Assembly: GCA_963792655.1 (NCBI GenBank)
Contig: CAWBWU010000005.1
Span: forward strand, 248,001 to 312,000
Direction: 5' to 3'
Length of the DNA: 64,000 nucleotides
DNA from: DOZZ01 sp963792655
Lineage (GTDB): Bacteria > Acidobacteriota > Terriglobia > Bryobacterales > Bryobacteraceae
The notes under the pieces were generated by a model. That model saw only the letters and a list, made by a program, of their open reading frames with translations. It did no database searches and was not told the DNA's origin. Positions 1 through 11,209 of the stretch are shown here, one piece after another. The position numbers and the translations under genes are program-made. Position 1 is the first letter of the stretch; the number at the start of each line of letters is the position of its first letter.

Positions 1-935
1 AGCCGCGACGGCTTGCCGGGCTTTTCGCTGCAGATCGTCGGCCCGCTCCACCTTCGAACGCAACTGCAGTAGCTGTTGCAAAGCTCCGTACCAGAACGGT
101 GCACCCATGCTCAGCAATAGCGTCGTGAAGACAATGCCGGTCAGATGCCGCAGGTCACCCAACTTTTGAAAGTCGGCCGGGTACTGTGGGATGGACACTA
201 CGCCCAAGGCGATCAACTTGTCGTAACTCAGTGTCCGGCGGGCTCACCTTGTTCGCTTGAGCAACCAGCGAGTCGCGCATCGCATCGTCGACAGACAGGC
301 GGTTCACCAGCGCGATGGTGTCCAGTTGCAACACAAGCGCCAGTAGCAGACCGCCGCAAAACGTGATCACACGCGCCGAAAGAGTGAAGCGGGCGCTCAC
401 GCGATCCATCGTTTGATCGAACCAGCTATTGATCTTCGCTACCAGCGCAGTTTCGGCTTCCTGCAGAATGGCGGCGCTGGCGCGGTCCATGTTCGACAGC
501 TCGGGACGCGATTTCTCGAGCGAGAGCGCGGCATTGCGAATGCGGTCAAGCGTTTCGGCCGGCTGTGCGATGCCGTTTGCCGCCAACGTTTTCACCAGCG
601 CGGCTTGCGCTTCTTTATCGAGGGTCTGCGGTCCGGCATCCGGTGCCTAACTCGATCAGCAGCTTGGTCAGTTCTTCACGGTGGATCACCGCGCCCATGC
701 GCCGCTGTCCATCGCGGATGAGAGGATGGGTGAGGATTGCGCGTGCGATGCCGTTGACTACCGGCAGCGCCAGCGCCGGATCGATCAGGCGCAACAGGTC
801 GGCAATGCCCTGGTGCAGATTGCGGCCGCGGCTGTTGCGCACGTGATTCACAAAGCCAGTCATGACGGTCACGGCCATACTGGCCACAAGCATCACGACA
901 GAAAGACCAATCAGAATATCGATCGACTTCAGCAT
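1..935 (-). CDS. Hypothetical membrane protein, 3' end outside the window, two apparent frameshifts
   Basis: I do not recognise this family. The ATG at 933-935 begins a protein with an N-terminal hydrophobic segment (about residues 5-28), a middle hydrophobic segment within the stretch read from 595 downward, and a third near the window edge (about positions 60-140). The reading frame changes near 648 and again near 225. Each change is repaired by deleting one base, and the peptide then continues smoothly off the left edge, ending in a basic, Gln-rich, coiled-coil-like stretch. The shifts are probably sequence errors. The total visible length is about 310 residues. It is likely an inner-membrane protein; no catalytic motif was seen. 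Confidence 0.6.
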
Positions 936-1010
936 CCGGTGTAGTTAATCCGAAAACGAATGTGAAGTCAAGACGCAACAAGCCGCTGCGACCGAGACTA
1001 TGATGCATCT

Positions 1011-1340
1011 ATGATGCAAAATCCGAACGCCCGTCTGTCCATCGTTTCTTACAAGCCAAAGCCTGGCAGGGACGAAGAACTTCTGGCTTTAACGCGCGAG
1101 CATGTGCCGTATCTGAGAAGCATCGGCTGCGCTACGGAACGTCCGCACGTCATTGCGACCGCGGGTGACGGCACTGTTGTCGAAGTCTTCGAGTGGACCG
1201 AAGACGGACTCGAGAAAGCTCACTCGCACTCCGGCCTGATGCAACTGTGGACGCGCTTCCAGGAGCTTTGCGATTACGTGCCGCTCCGAACGCTCGATGA
1301 AACGGGCATGATGTTCGCGAACTTCACCGCGAAGAACTGA
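1011..1340 (+). CDS. ABM-like dimeric alpha/beta-barrel protein (109 aa)
   Basis: This is a small soluble protein of 109 residues starting at the first of two adjacent ATG codons (ATGATG at 1011). The opening pattern, a beta strand with LSIVSYKPKPGRDEELL followed by a helix and a second strand, resembles antibiotic-biosynthesis-monooxygenase/EthD-type ferredoxin-like barrels, which usually act as dimers on small aromatic or lipid substrates. No catalytic residue can be named. It stands alone, with its stop at 1338-1340 only 2 bp from the stop of the convergent MBL-receiver gene. The fold assignment is inferred from size and strand pattern only; the substrate is unknown. Confidence 0.5.
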   Translation: MMQNPNARLSIVSYKPKPGRDEELLALTREHVPYLRSIGCATERPHVIATAGDGTVVEVFEWTEDGLEKAHSHSGLMQLWTRFQELCDYVPLRTLDETGMMFANFTAKN

Positions 1341-1342
1341 AC

Positions 1343-2680
1343 CTACTCGGCGCCGATGGATCGCGCAGAGTGCGCGAAACACGAGCGAACACGCGCGTCC
1401 AACTGCGGCGGCGTAAACGGCTTGCTCAGGAAATCCGTCGCGCCAAAATCGAAGCTTTTGCGCGCGCTGTCTTCATCGCCCGCCGCGGTCAGCACCACCA
1501 CGGGCAGTGTCCGCGTCTGCTCCTGCGAGCGCAGCGTACGCAACACATCGAAGCCATCGGGCGCCGGCATAAACAGATCGAGCAGCACCAGGTCAGGACG
1601 CTGGTCGGCTACCATCTGCAACGCCTCCGCTCCAGTTACGGCCTCGATCACGTCATGTCCGCTCTTGGTCAGCGCGCGCTTGGCGATGATGCGCAGATCC
1701 TCATCGTCATCCACAATCAAAATGCGCAGCGAACGGCCGAACCCGGGATCCGAAGCGTAGACCTGATTCACTTGCCGCGCGTGAACGGCGCTTTTTTCGA
1801 AGACCTCTTCAAACCCTTCGTTCGCGAGAGAGACCTGCATTGGCGAGCCCAGGTCTCGCGCGACCTGTTGCGCTCGCGCTTCGAGATCGCGCAGAAACGT
1901 ATCGTTGTGCGTGGGATCGTGATGCGTCAACAGCAGGCGCTTCACATTCGCCGCGGCGGCGATGCTGGTGACATACGTATAGGTACTGTGGCCCCAGTTC
2001 TTCTTCGTGACGTACTCTTCGGGCGTGTACTGCGCATCGTGAATCACCAGGTCGGCATTCTCCATGAACGCAGCGTGGAAGCGATCGCCATCGTGCAGGA
2101 TCGAATCGATCTTGCCGGGCGGCGCATCGGAACGCCACAGCCCTTCCCAGAACGGCTCGTGATCGCAAAGGTAGAGAACCGTCACGCCATCGGCTTCGAT
2201 GCGGTAGCCCAGCGTGATCGCAGGATGATTCAGGAACTGCGTCGTGATGCGCACGCCGTTGATGTCGTGGGTGCCTTCCGCCAGGTCGCGGTACTCGATG
2301 CCGGCGCCCAGTTGGCCAAGCTCAACCGGGAAATAGGTGTACTCCATTTGCCCGGCGAGCACTTCGGGTAACGTCTGTTTCGCGCCTTGTGGACCGCACA
2401 CGGTGATGTGGTTGCCAGGCACGAACAGCGGCGCAAAAAACGGGAATCCCTGAATATGGTCCCAATGCGTGTGGCTCAGCAGAATGGTCGCGGTGATCGG
2501 CTTTGGAGCATGCGCCATCCACTCTGCCCCCAATGCGCGAGCACCTGTTCCGCAATCGATGACGAAGCGTTGTCCGGCTTTCGTTACCACTTCGACGCAA
2601 GAGGTGTTGCCGCCGAAATGACTGGTGTCTACGCCGGGGGTTGCGATCGAACCGCGAGTGCCCCAGAACCGCAGTAACAA
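1343..2680 (-). CDS. MBL-fold hydrolase fused to a response-regulator receiver domain
   Basis: The 445-residue protein has two domains. Residues 1-300 are a metallo-beta-lactamase/beta-CASP-like hydrolase of the PqqB/RNase Z-like type, with the metal motif H70-x-H72-x-D74-H75 and later conserved His/Asp residues (DHEPF, HDAQY, HHDPTH). Residues 319-445 are a receiver domain with acidic pocket D324-D326, phospho-acceptor D368 (LVLLDLFMP) and K420 (SKPF). The start is TTG, chosen because a GAGGAG ribosome-binding site lies 7 bases upstream and the conserved LLRFWGTRGS strand begins there. It is the last gene of a leftward operon after a hybrid kinase and an HPt protein, so it is probably the relay output. 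The substrate is unknown. Confidence 0.88.
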   Translation of the reverse strand: MLLRFWGTRGSIATPGVDTSHFGGNTSCVEVVTKAGQRFVIDCGTGARALGAEWMAHAPKPITATILLSHTHWDHIQGFPFFAPLFVPGNHITVCGPQGAKQTLPEVLAGQMEYTYFPVELGQLGAGIEYRDLAEGTHDINGVRITTQFLNHPAITLGYRIEADGVTVLYLCDHEPFWEGLWRSDAPPGKIDSILHDGDRFHAAFMENADLVIHDAQYTPEEYVTKKNWGHSTYTYVTSIAAAANVKRLLLTHHDPTHNDTFLRDLEARAQQVARDLGSPMQVSLANEGFEEVFEKSAVHARQVNQVYASDPGFGRSLRILIVDDDEDLRIIAKRALTKSGHDVIEAVTGAEALQMVADQRPDLVLLDLFMPAPDGFDVLRTLRSQEQTRTLPVVVLTAAGDEDSARKSFDFGATDFLSKPFTPPQLDARVRSCFAHSARSIGAE

Positions 2681-2714
2681 ATGTGGTCTCCTCAGAGCCT
2701 CAGAAGGTCAATGT

Positions 2715-3002
2715 CTAACTAATGTACTCCAATACGACGCGGCTTACGTAGCTTTCGAACTTCTGAATTGAGTCACCGGCCGCAGAAGCTTCGCACTCGA
2801 CCGCGCTCTCCTCGATTTTCGCAGCTAACTCGGTCAGATACGGAAAGCCGTAAGCGGTGCCCGTGCCCTTCATCTTGTGCGCCAGATTGCGGATCTTGGT
2901 GAAGTCGCCTGCGGAAAGGGCGTCGCGGAAGCGAGCAACGTCAGCGCGGCGCTTGGCGAGATACGCCGGAACGACATCTTCGAGACCATCTTCCACCCGC
3001 AC
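2715..3002 (-). CDS. Stand-alone HPt phosphotransfer protein
   Basis: This 95-residue all-helical protein carries the histidine phosphotransfer signature around H42 (LAHKMKGTGTAYGF). Such proteins accept a phosphoryl group from a receiver domain of a hybrid kinase and pass it to a second receiver. It lies 11 bp after the hybrid kinase stop codon and 34 bp before the MBL-receiver gene, which fits the middle step of a phosphorelay. The start is a GTG at 3002. The only upstream codons before an in-frame TGA are non-start codons, so the start is constrained, although no clear ribosome-binding site is visible and translational coupling is likely. Confidence 0.85.
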   Translation of the reverse strand: MRVEDGLEDVVPAYLAKRRADVARFRDALSAGDFTKIRNLAHKMKGTGTAYGFPYLTELAAKIEESAVECEASAAGDSIQKFESYVSRVVLEYIS

Positions 3003-3013
3003 GGAGAATAGGC

Positions 3014-4639
<1,626 letters not shown>

Positions 4640-4687
4640 CCTCGGTCACTATAGCGCGGCGCGTTGTTTACTATATGAGGTTCAGAC

Positions 4688-5329
4688 ATGCAACCTATGC
4701 TGCTCGGAAAGAACCGTCTCGAAGCGCTCAGCGACGGCGTTTTCGCGATCGCCATGACACTCCTGGTTCTTGACTTGAAAGTGCCGGAGCGAACGCACCA
4801 CATGAACGGCGCGGAGATGGTGCACCAGCTTTCCGCCATGTGGCCGGCGTTCCTGAGTTACGCAATCACATTCCTTCTGGCGGGCACCTTCTGGTACACG
4901 CACCACGTGATCTCGCACTTCGTTCAACACACCGACAAAGGTTTCCTGTGGCTGAACCTGCTGTTTCTGATGATGGTGTCGCTGCTGCCTTTTTCAGCGG
5001 GGTTGCTGACCCACATGAGCGTGCATCCCGTGTCGCAGCTTTTTTATTACGGCAATCAACTCTCGATCGCAGTGCTGCTTCTGGCGCAGTGGGAATATGC
5101 GCGCGCTCGCAAGATGCTCGCCCCGAACGCCCGGCCAGAAGACCTGCAGAACGTCACGTGGCGGCTGCGGACCGCGTTCGGAGCATTCCTCAGCGCCGTC
5201 GTCACTGGCATGTTCCGGCCCGAATGGACGAGCTATGCACTCATCGGCGGATTCGCATTGGGCCGCATCATGATTCGCATCGCTCAGAGGAGACGGACCG
5301 TGACAAGCGTGGTCTCGACGAGCGTATGA
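4688..5329 (+). CDS. TMEM175 (DUF1211) family potassium channel-like protein
   Basis: This 213-residue integral membrane protein has about six hydrophobic helices. The first carries the family signature, here RLEALSDGVFAIAMTLLVLD. In bacterial TMEM175 homologues this helix lines a potassium-leak pore and the proteins assemble as tetramers. The common Phe before SDG is Leu here, which may be a benign variant. The length matches single-repeat bacterial members. It is divergent from the hybrid kinase gene and followed immediately by a large inverted repeat that could terminate its transcript. Ion selectivity is inferred from the family only. Confidence 0.87.
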   Translation: MQPMLLGKNRLEALSDGVFAIAMTLLVLDLKVPERTHHMNGAEMVHQLSAMWPAFLSYAITFLLAGTFWYTHHVISHFVQHTDKGFLWLNLLFLMMVSLLPFSAGLLTHMSVHPVSQLFYYGNQLSIAVLLLAQWEYARARKMLAPNARPEDLQNVTWRLRTAFGAFLSAVVTGMFRPEWTSYALIGGFALGRIMIRIAQRRRTVTSVVSTSV

Positions 5330-5337
5330 GTTCGTTA

Positions 5338-5410
5338 CAGAGCCGCGACAGCGATGGAGCGGGCTGGCCGGATAACATCAACGGCCCGCTCCATTGCTGT
5401 CGCGGCTCTG
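5338..5410. repeat. Large inverted repeat (27-bp arms), possible bidirectional terminator or REP-like unit
   Basis: The left arm 5338-5364 and right arm 5384-5410 are complementary over 27 bp with one mismatch, and enclose a 19-base loop. The element lies between convergent genes: the TMEM175-like gene ends at 5329 and the DUF1501 gene at 5448. A bidirectional terminator role is possible, although no U-tract follows. A 22-base segment of the left arm recurs with one mismatch at 44335-44356, which suggests a dispersed repeat family rather than a simple terminator. Confidence 0.75.
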
Positions 5411-5447
5411 TTCATGCTGGTTGAGGAGCACCGACAACCTTCGAGCT

Positions 5448-6939
5448 CTACACCATCAAATCCGTTACTACTTGCCCTGCCACATCCGTCAACCGGAAGT
5501 GACGGCCCTGGAATTGGAATGTCAGCCGTTTGTGGTCGATTCCCAAGCACCGCAGCATGGTGGCTTGTAAGTCGTGAACATGCACCGGATCGGACACCAC
5601 GTTGTAGGAATAGTCGTCCGTTTCGCCGTACAGTAATGCCGGGCTTGATGCCGCCGCCGGCCATCCAGACGGTGAAGCAGCGCGGGTGATGGTCGCGGCC
5701 GTAGTTGGTGTCCATCAGCTTGCCCTGGCAGTAAACGGTGCGGCCGAATTCGCCGCCCCAGAGCACCAGCGTGTCGTCCAGCAAGCCCGCGCTGTTTCAG
5801 GTCCTGTCACCAGTGCGGCGGAAGGCTGGTCGACGCTCTTGGCATTGCAGCGCGAGATCGCGCGGAAGATCGTTGTGCTGGTCCCAGCCGCGCTTATAGA
5901 GCTGGATGAAGCGCACGCCGCGTTCGGCCAGGCGCCGCGCCAGCAGGCAGTTCGCCGCATAGGTGCCGGGCTTGCGCGCATCGGGGCCGTACATTTCAAA
6001 CGTGCTCTCCGGCTCCTTCGAAAGATCCATCAGTTCGGGCACGCGAGGTTTGCATCCGGTACGCCATCTCATACTGCGAGATGCGCGTTTCGATTTCGGG
6101 ATCGCCGTAGGCTTCGGCGTTCATCTGGTTCAGCTTGCGCGATGCCGTCGAGCATGCGGCGGCGCGTCGCCTTATCGATGCCCGGAGGATCGGAGAGATA
6201 CAGCACCGGGTCGCCCCCGCGCGGAACTTCACGCCCTGGTAATTGGAGGGAAGAAAGCCGCTGCCCCACAGCCGCGAGAACAGCGGCTGATCGGTGTTGA
6301 TCGCGCTCGATTGCGCAGATCAGCACGACAAACGCCGGCAGATTCTGGTTCTCGCTGCCCAGTCCATAGCTGACCCACGCGCCCATGCTGGGGCGCCCGG
6401 GCTGCTGGCTGCCGGTCTGAATAAACGTGATGGCCGGATCGTGATTGATGGCTTCGGTGTTGGTGGTCTTGATGATCGCGATGTCGTCCGACGATCTTGC
6501 CGTGATGCGGCAGCAGTTCGCTGAACCATGCGCCGGACTTGCCCGTGCTGGCTGAACTTGAAACAGCGAGCGCGCGACCGGGAACGAGCTTTGGCCCGAG
6601 GTCATGCCGGTGATGCGCTGGCCCTGCCGAATCGGATGCGGGCAGTTCGGTGCCGTGCAGCTGCTTGCAGCTTCGGCTTGTAATCGAACAGCTCGATCTG
6701 CGAGGGCGCGCCGGACTGGTGCAGATAGATGACGCGCTTGGCTTTCGGCGCGAAGTGGGGCAGCCCGGGCAGGCCGCCAGTTGCGGTCGCCGGCGAACAG
6801 CTGCGGATTGCAGCAGCGAAGCAAGCGCCGCGCCGCCAATGCCGGCAGCTGTCCTTGCCGAAGAAATGCCGGCGGGTAAACGCAAGTGCTTCGGCCCGTT
6901 CCTGCGCTGGCTGTAAATGTTCTGTCGGCTCAGTTCCAT
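5448..6939 (-). pseudogene. DUF1501 domain protein, reading frame broken by about 15-18 one-base indels
   Basis: Conserved DUF1501 (sulfatase-like, Tat-exported) segments can be read in order but in all three frames: RRHFFGKDS, GGLPGLPHFAPKAKRVIYLH, SGAPSQIELFDYKP, NHDPAITFIQTGSQQPGRPS, LPSNYQGVKF, LSDPPGIDKATRR, LVLWGGEFGRT, GRDHHPR and RHFRLTDVAGQVV. The start is ATG 6937-6939 (MELSRQNIYS) and the stop is TAG at 5448-5450. Examples of inserted bases lie near 5632, 5784, 5805, 5842, 6043, 6138 and 6316, and one deletion lies in a G run near 6215. Restoring the frame gives about 490 residues, normal for the family. The protein sequence is otherwise fully conserved, so the disruption is probably poor consensus rather than decay. 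It is translationally downstream of the PSD1 gene, as is usual for this pair. Confidence 0.8.
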
Positions 6940-6941
6940 GC

Positions 6942-9900
6942 TTATTCCTTGGTGATCGGTTTCGTCCAGATTCAGGATCATGCTGGCGACCGTGGTCCAG
7001 GCCGCCAGTTCCAGTCTTGTTCAGCTTGGGATCGACCGGCGATTCGCCCACCTTGCAACAGCTTCTGCGGCCTGGTCTTCGTGCTTTTTGTAATCGCCGC
7101 AGTTCGGCGCTCGTAGCGCTTCGCGCAGGATGCTGACTTCTCGCGGCTGCCGGCTTGTCGCGCGGTGGCAAGCCGGAAGCCGTAACGAATGCGCGTTGTC
7201 GGGATTCGCGCCGGCCTTCAGTCAGCATGCGTTGCGCAAGCGCGCGAGCGCTTCCACATAGGTGGGATCGTTCAGCAACACCAGCGCCTGCAGCGGCGTG
7301 TTGGTATCAGTCCGGCGCGCGGTGCATTTCTCGCGGTCGGGCGCATCGAACGTGATCATCTCCGGCGGAGGGCTGGTGCGCTTCCAGAACGTGTACATGC
7401 TGCGGCGATAAAGATCGTCGCCGTGGCCCTGCTTGTAGGTCTGCGCGGAGAAGCCATCGCCAAATGCGATCTCTTCCCACAAGCCCTTTCGGCTGATACG
7501 GGATTCACGCCCGGGCCCGCCGACTGCGTCTCTTCAAGCAGACCGCTCATGCCAGCGCGCCATCGCGGACCATTTCGGCGGGCAGGCGGAAGCGCGGACC
7601 GCGCGCGAGCAGACGGTTCTCCGGGTCGCGTTCTTCAGCAGTTCCGGCGTGACTCGCGACGACTGGCGATAGGTTGCGGAGGTGACGATCAGGCGCTGCA
7701 TGGCTTTCACGTCCCAGCCCGTGCGGACGAACTCGGTTGCCAGCCAATCGAGCAGTTCGGGATGGCTGGGCGCTTCGCCCTGCGAGCCGAAATTCTCGGC
7801 CGTTTTCACGATGCCGGTGCCGAAGTACATCTGCCAGTAGCGATTCACCGCAACGCGCGCGGTCAGCGGATTCTGCGGGCTCGACCAGCCACTTCGCGAG
7901 CGTGAGCCGGTTCGGCGGAGCATCCTGCGGGCAGCGGCGGCAAGAACTGAGGGCACGCCGGGCGTGACTTTCTCGGTCTGGTTGCGGTAGTCGCCGCGCG
8001 CCAGAACAAAGGTGTCGCGCGGCTTCGTCCATTTCCGACATCACCATGGTGGTCGGGATCGCGTGCCTCCAGTTGCTTCTGCTGCGCTTCGCAGCGCTTT
8101 CAGTTCGATGCCAGGCCGTGCTGGTCTGCTTCGGGCGCACGCGTTGGTCAGGTAGTAGTTGCGAATCCAATCCTTCTGCTGCTTGGTGCGCTTGTCGGCA
8201 AGCGTGTTCAGAGTGGATCGCAGCGGCTCCTGCGAGTCGAAGTTCGGCGATTTCAGCTGGCGTGAGCTTGCGCGAGTAGATGCGAAGATCGTCGAGCTTG
8301 CCCTTGTATGGCAAGATCGAGCAGCTTGTTGCCGATCGGCCAGCGGCGCGTCGGCAGTGATCGGACCCGCGAGAGAATCCTTCAGTGTCTCGAGCGTGAC
8401 CGGCTTGCCATCCACATAGATCGCGATGCCTTCGGCCTTGCCGGAGCCGTCGTAGTTCACCACGATGTGGCGCATCGGATCTTCCGGGCTTGATCGATGT
8501 CCTTGGTGCGCATTCGATCGCTTCTGCGGCCAGGCGTTCGCCAACCGCACATACATGCGCGGGCTGCGCTGCTGGATTGCGGTCAGAGTCGAAGTCGTCG
8601 AAGTAGATTTCCAAATCCGCGGCGTCTCGCGACATCGCTCACCTGCTGAAGAAAGGCGATGCGCTGCTTGCCATCGACCTTCATCCACCACGCAATCGCG
8701 AATGGCGTGTCGCGTTTCGAGTGCGGGCGATGCGCCGAAGTTGACCTCGGTCTCGCCATCGAAGTCGGCAGCCTTGCCCACTGGCCCGCTCGAGTAGGTC
8801 AGATCGCCTGTCGCTACAGCGCGCCCATAACTGATAGTGGCCGGAAGCGTCGCTCAAAGATTGCCATCGAATTCATAATGTGCGAGCAGCCCGTCGCGCG
8901 GAGGCTGCGGACACGCTGCAGTTCCTGCTTGCTTCCCATGCGGCTTGCTCGCTTGCAATCCTGTCTTCCGGCAAGAGCCTTCTCGTGTGCTTCGATGGCC
9001 TGCTTCAGTTGCTCGCTCGCGCGCCTGCTGTTCTCCGACGGCAGTTGCAGATAGGCTCGGCGTTGCCGTTGCGGCCGTCGAGCCCCTTCTCGGAGACGTT
9101 GTTGAAGAAGGCGAAGAAGCTGGTAAAAATCTTTCTGCTTAATGGGATCGTACTTATGATCGTGGCAGCGCGCGCAGCCCATGGTCAGGCCCATCCAGGT
9201 GGTGGATGTCGCTTCCAGCGCGATCCACCACGTACTCCACCTGATACTCTTCGGGGATCGCGCCGCCCTCGAAGTTGATCATGTGATTGCGGTTGAATCC
9301 GCTGGCCAACTTCTGTGTCCGGTGTCGCGTTGGGCAGCAGGTCGCCCGGCGAGTTGCTCGATGGTGAACTGGTCGTACGGCATGTTCTGGTTGAACGCGT
9401 TGATCACCCAATCGCGCCAGTGCCACATTCGCGGTGGCTGTCGATGTGGTAGCCGTGCGTATCCGCATAGCGCGCCAGATCGAGCCATTGCATGGCCATG
9501 CGCTCGCCATAGCGCGGCGAGTGCAACAGCGATCCACGCGCTTTTCATAAGCGTCGGGAGATTGTCGGCCAGAAACGAATTCAGATCTCTGCGGGCGTCG
9601 GCGGCAGGCCGGTCAGGTCGAAGGTGACACGCCGAAGCAGCGTGGCTTTATCCGCTTCGGGCGAGGGCTTCAGGTCTTCTTTCTGCAGACGCGCGAGGAC
9701 AAAATGATCGATCGCATTACGCGCGCCGGGATCGTTAATCTGCCGGCGGTGTGGTTGCGGTTGGCGCAACAAAAGCCCAATGCACCTCCCACTTGGCGCC
9801 CTGGTCGATCCACTGCTTGAGCAGGTCGATCTGATGCTGGTTCAGCGTCGTGGTCGACGTTGCTGGCGGCATCCGCTAGGACTTATCGCTCGCACTCACG

Positions 9901-10175
9901 CGTTGGAATAAGCGGCTGTTCTTTGAATCGCCCGGAACAATGATCTGGTAGCTGCCGCGTTTCGAGAACGCGCCACCATCGGGCGTATCCAGGCGCAAGT
10001 TAGCCATGCGCTTTTTTTCGTCAGGCCCGTGGCAGGTAAAGCAGTTATCGGAAAGGATGGGGCGAATTTCGCGATCGAAATTGATGGGGCGCTGCGGTGT
10101 TTCGGCGCTCAACGCGGGGAAAGAAGCCAGCACGAAAAGAAGCGCCGGAGAAACGAGCTCACGAGCTTTCGTCAT
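6942..10175 (-). pseudogene. PSD1-type CxxCH protein (PSCyt1/DUF1549/LamG/DUF1553), frame broken by many indels
   Basis: The ATG at 10175 starts a signal peptide (ending near ALSA) and a PSCyt1 domain with the haem-type motif CFTCH. Past an in-frame TAG at 9876-9878, where homologues usually have Lys before RMPP, follow DUF1549 pieces (NAIDHFVLARLQKED, LTGLPPTPAEI, MWHWRDWVINAFNQNMPYDQ, GCARCHDHKYDPI), a concanavalin-like region (about 8400-8850) and DUF1553 pieces (NPLTARVAVNRYWQMYFGTG, GEAPSHPELLDWLATEF). The C-terminus is VGESPVDPKL...MILNLDET and the stop is TAA at 6942-6944. The pieces occur in order in all three frames. Family role: periplasmic CxxCH proteins of unknown chemistry, always paired with DUF1501 partners. 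The indels are probably sequence errors. Confidence 0.8.
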
Positions 10176-10220
10176 TGTTCGCGGGTAGATATTGATTATC
10201 CCGCAAAAATGGCCCGGAAT

Positions 10221-11162
10221 TTACTCGCGAGTTACTGTCGCGCCTTCCACCGGGAACCCGAGTTGCAGCCACAATTCGAAGCCGCCCTCGAGCGGCCGCA
10301 CGCGCTGTACTCCCTGCCGTCTGAGCTTGAGCGCCGCACGGGCACTCGAGATTTCGTTTGGTCAAGAACAGTAGAGGATCAGCTCACCCGATTTCAAGAG
10401 CTCCGGCGCGCGCGATTCGAGTTCGTCGCCCGCAATCTGTAAGGAGCCCGGAATCTTGCCCATGTCCCATTCGAGCGAATGGCGCAGGTCGACGACTACG
10501 AGATCTTCCCCGGCCTCCATGCGTTCTTTCAACTCAAGCGGAGTGATGCGAGCAATGCGGAGTTCGCGGATGATGCGCCTGCGCTGCCAGTACTTATAGC
10601 CGATGTAAGCGGCGAGCGCAGCGCCAATGCCGATCAGTACGCGGAAGCCGAAGTTCGACAAATATTCGGCCGCGACCTCGATCTGCGTCCGGAAGAGCCA
10701 GCCGCCGAAAACAAAGGCTCCTGCCCAGATGGCCGATCCGGCCGCGTCGAACAACAGGAAGCGCCCCGGCGAAACCTGAAAGATGCCGGCCATAGGCGGC
10801 GCCACGGTGCTCAATCCGGGCACGAATTTGGCAAACAGCAGCGATGTTACGCCATAGCGCGAATACGCCGTCTCCGTCTGCTTGACGCAGTTGTCTGGTT
10901 CGAGCGAAATCTTGCACAAGGTATGCAGGATGGACGAGCCGCGCAGCACGCCCAGGCGGTACCAAAACCCGTCGGCGGCAACGGACGCAACAACGGCCAA
11001 CAGCATCACCAGCGCCAGACTCATATGACCGGTCCCGGCGAGCGCGCCTGCCGCGAGCAGGACAGGAGTGGCGGGCAGCGGCAGTCCCATCTGTTCAGCC
11101 AGTACGTTGGCGAACAGCACCAGGTAGCCATAATGCAGCAGGAATGCGGTTACGCCCTTCAT
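10221..11162 (-). CDS. DedA membrane protein fused to rhodanese domain, in-frame UGA in the Cys-x-Cys loop (candidate selenoprotein)
   Basis: Residues 1-195 form a DedA/SNARE-associated membrane domain (EQMGLPLPATP, FVPGLSTVAPPMAG). Residues 210-313 form a rhodanese domain (VVDLRHSLEWDMGKIPGS). The catalytic loop reads YCS-UGA-PNEISSARAAL, with the UGA at 10362-10364 as codon 267. Homologous DedA-rhodanese proteins read YCxCPNEASSAR, so the UGA sits exactly on the second Cys. After it the same frame stays open for 46 residues with good rhodanese sequence (RVRPLEGGFELW) to TAA at 10221-10223. A hairpin of bacterial SECIS geometry follows the UGA. Readthrough as selenocysteine would give a Cys-x-Sec redox motif. 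The alternative is a point error or nonsense mutation truncating the protein after residue 266. No Sec machinery lies in this window. Confidence 0.8.
10326..10350 (-). promoter_or_regulatory. Candidate bacterial SECIS hairpin
   Basis: Starting 14 nt after the UGA, the mRNA can form a 7-bp stem, GAGUGCC paired with GGCGCUC (one U-G pair), capped by the 5-nt loop CGUGC. Beyond one C-A mismatch two further pairs extend it. The apical loop starts 22 nt after the UGA and has G at loop position 2. Both features fit published bacterial SECIS criteria (loop about 16-37 nt downstream, G among the first two loop bases). It lies inside the coding sequence, as bacterial SECIS elements do. Short hairpins arise by chance in GC-rich DNA, so this is supporting evidence only. 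Confidence 0.5.
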
Positions 11163-11209
11163 CCGTTAGGTCATACGATGCCACACTTGTGGCGGAAGTT
11201 TCGCGCGTA

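Noticed and set aside
1370..2371. A 333-codon frame on the plus strand opposite the MBL-receiver gene.
   Set aside because: No domain, no ribosome-binding site and Arg/His-rich antisense composition; the minus strand carries clear MBL and receiver motifs. The same applies to 3629-4507, 18931-20091 and 21647-22852.
5448..10175. Programmed frameshifting or genuine pseudogene decay as explanation for the broken PSD1/DUF1501 genes.
   Set aside because: There are far too many shifts, in both domains and without slippery signals, and the amino-acid sequence is otherwise conserved; consensus error explains it better.
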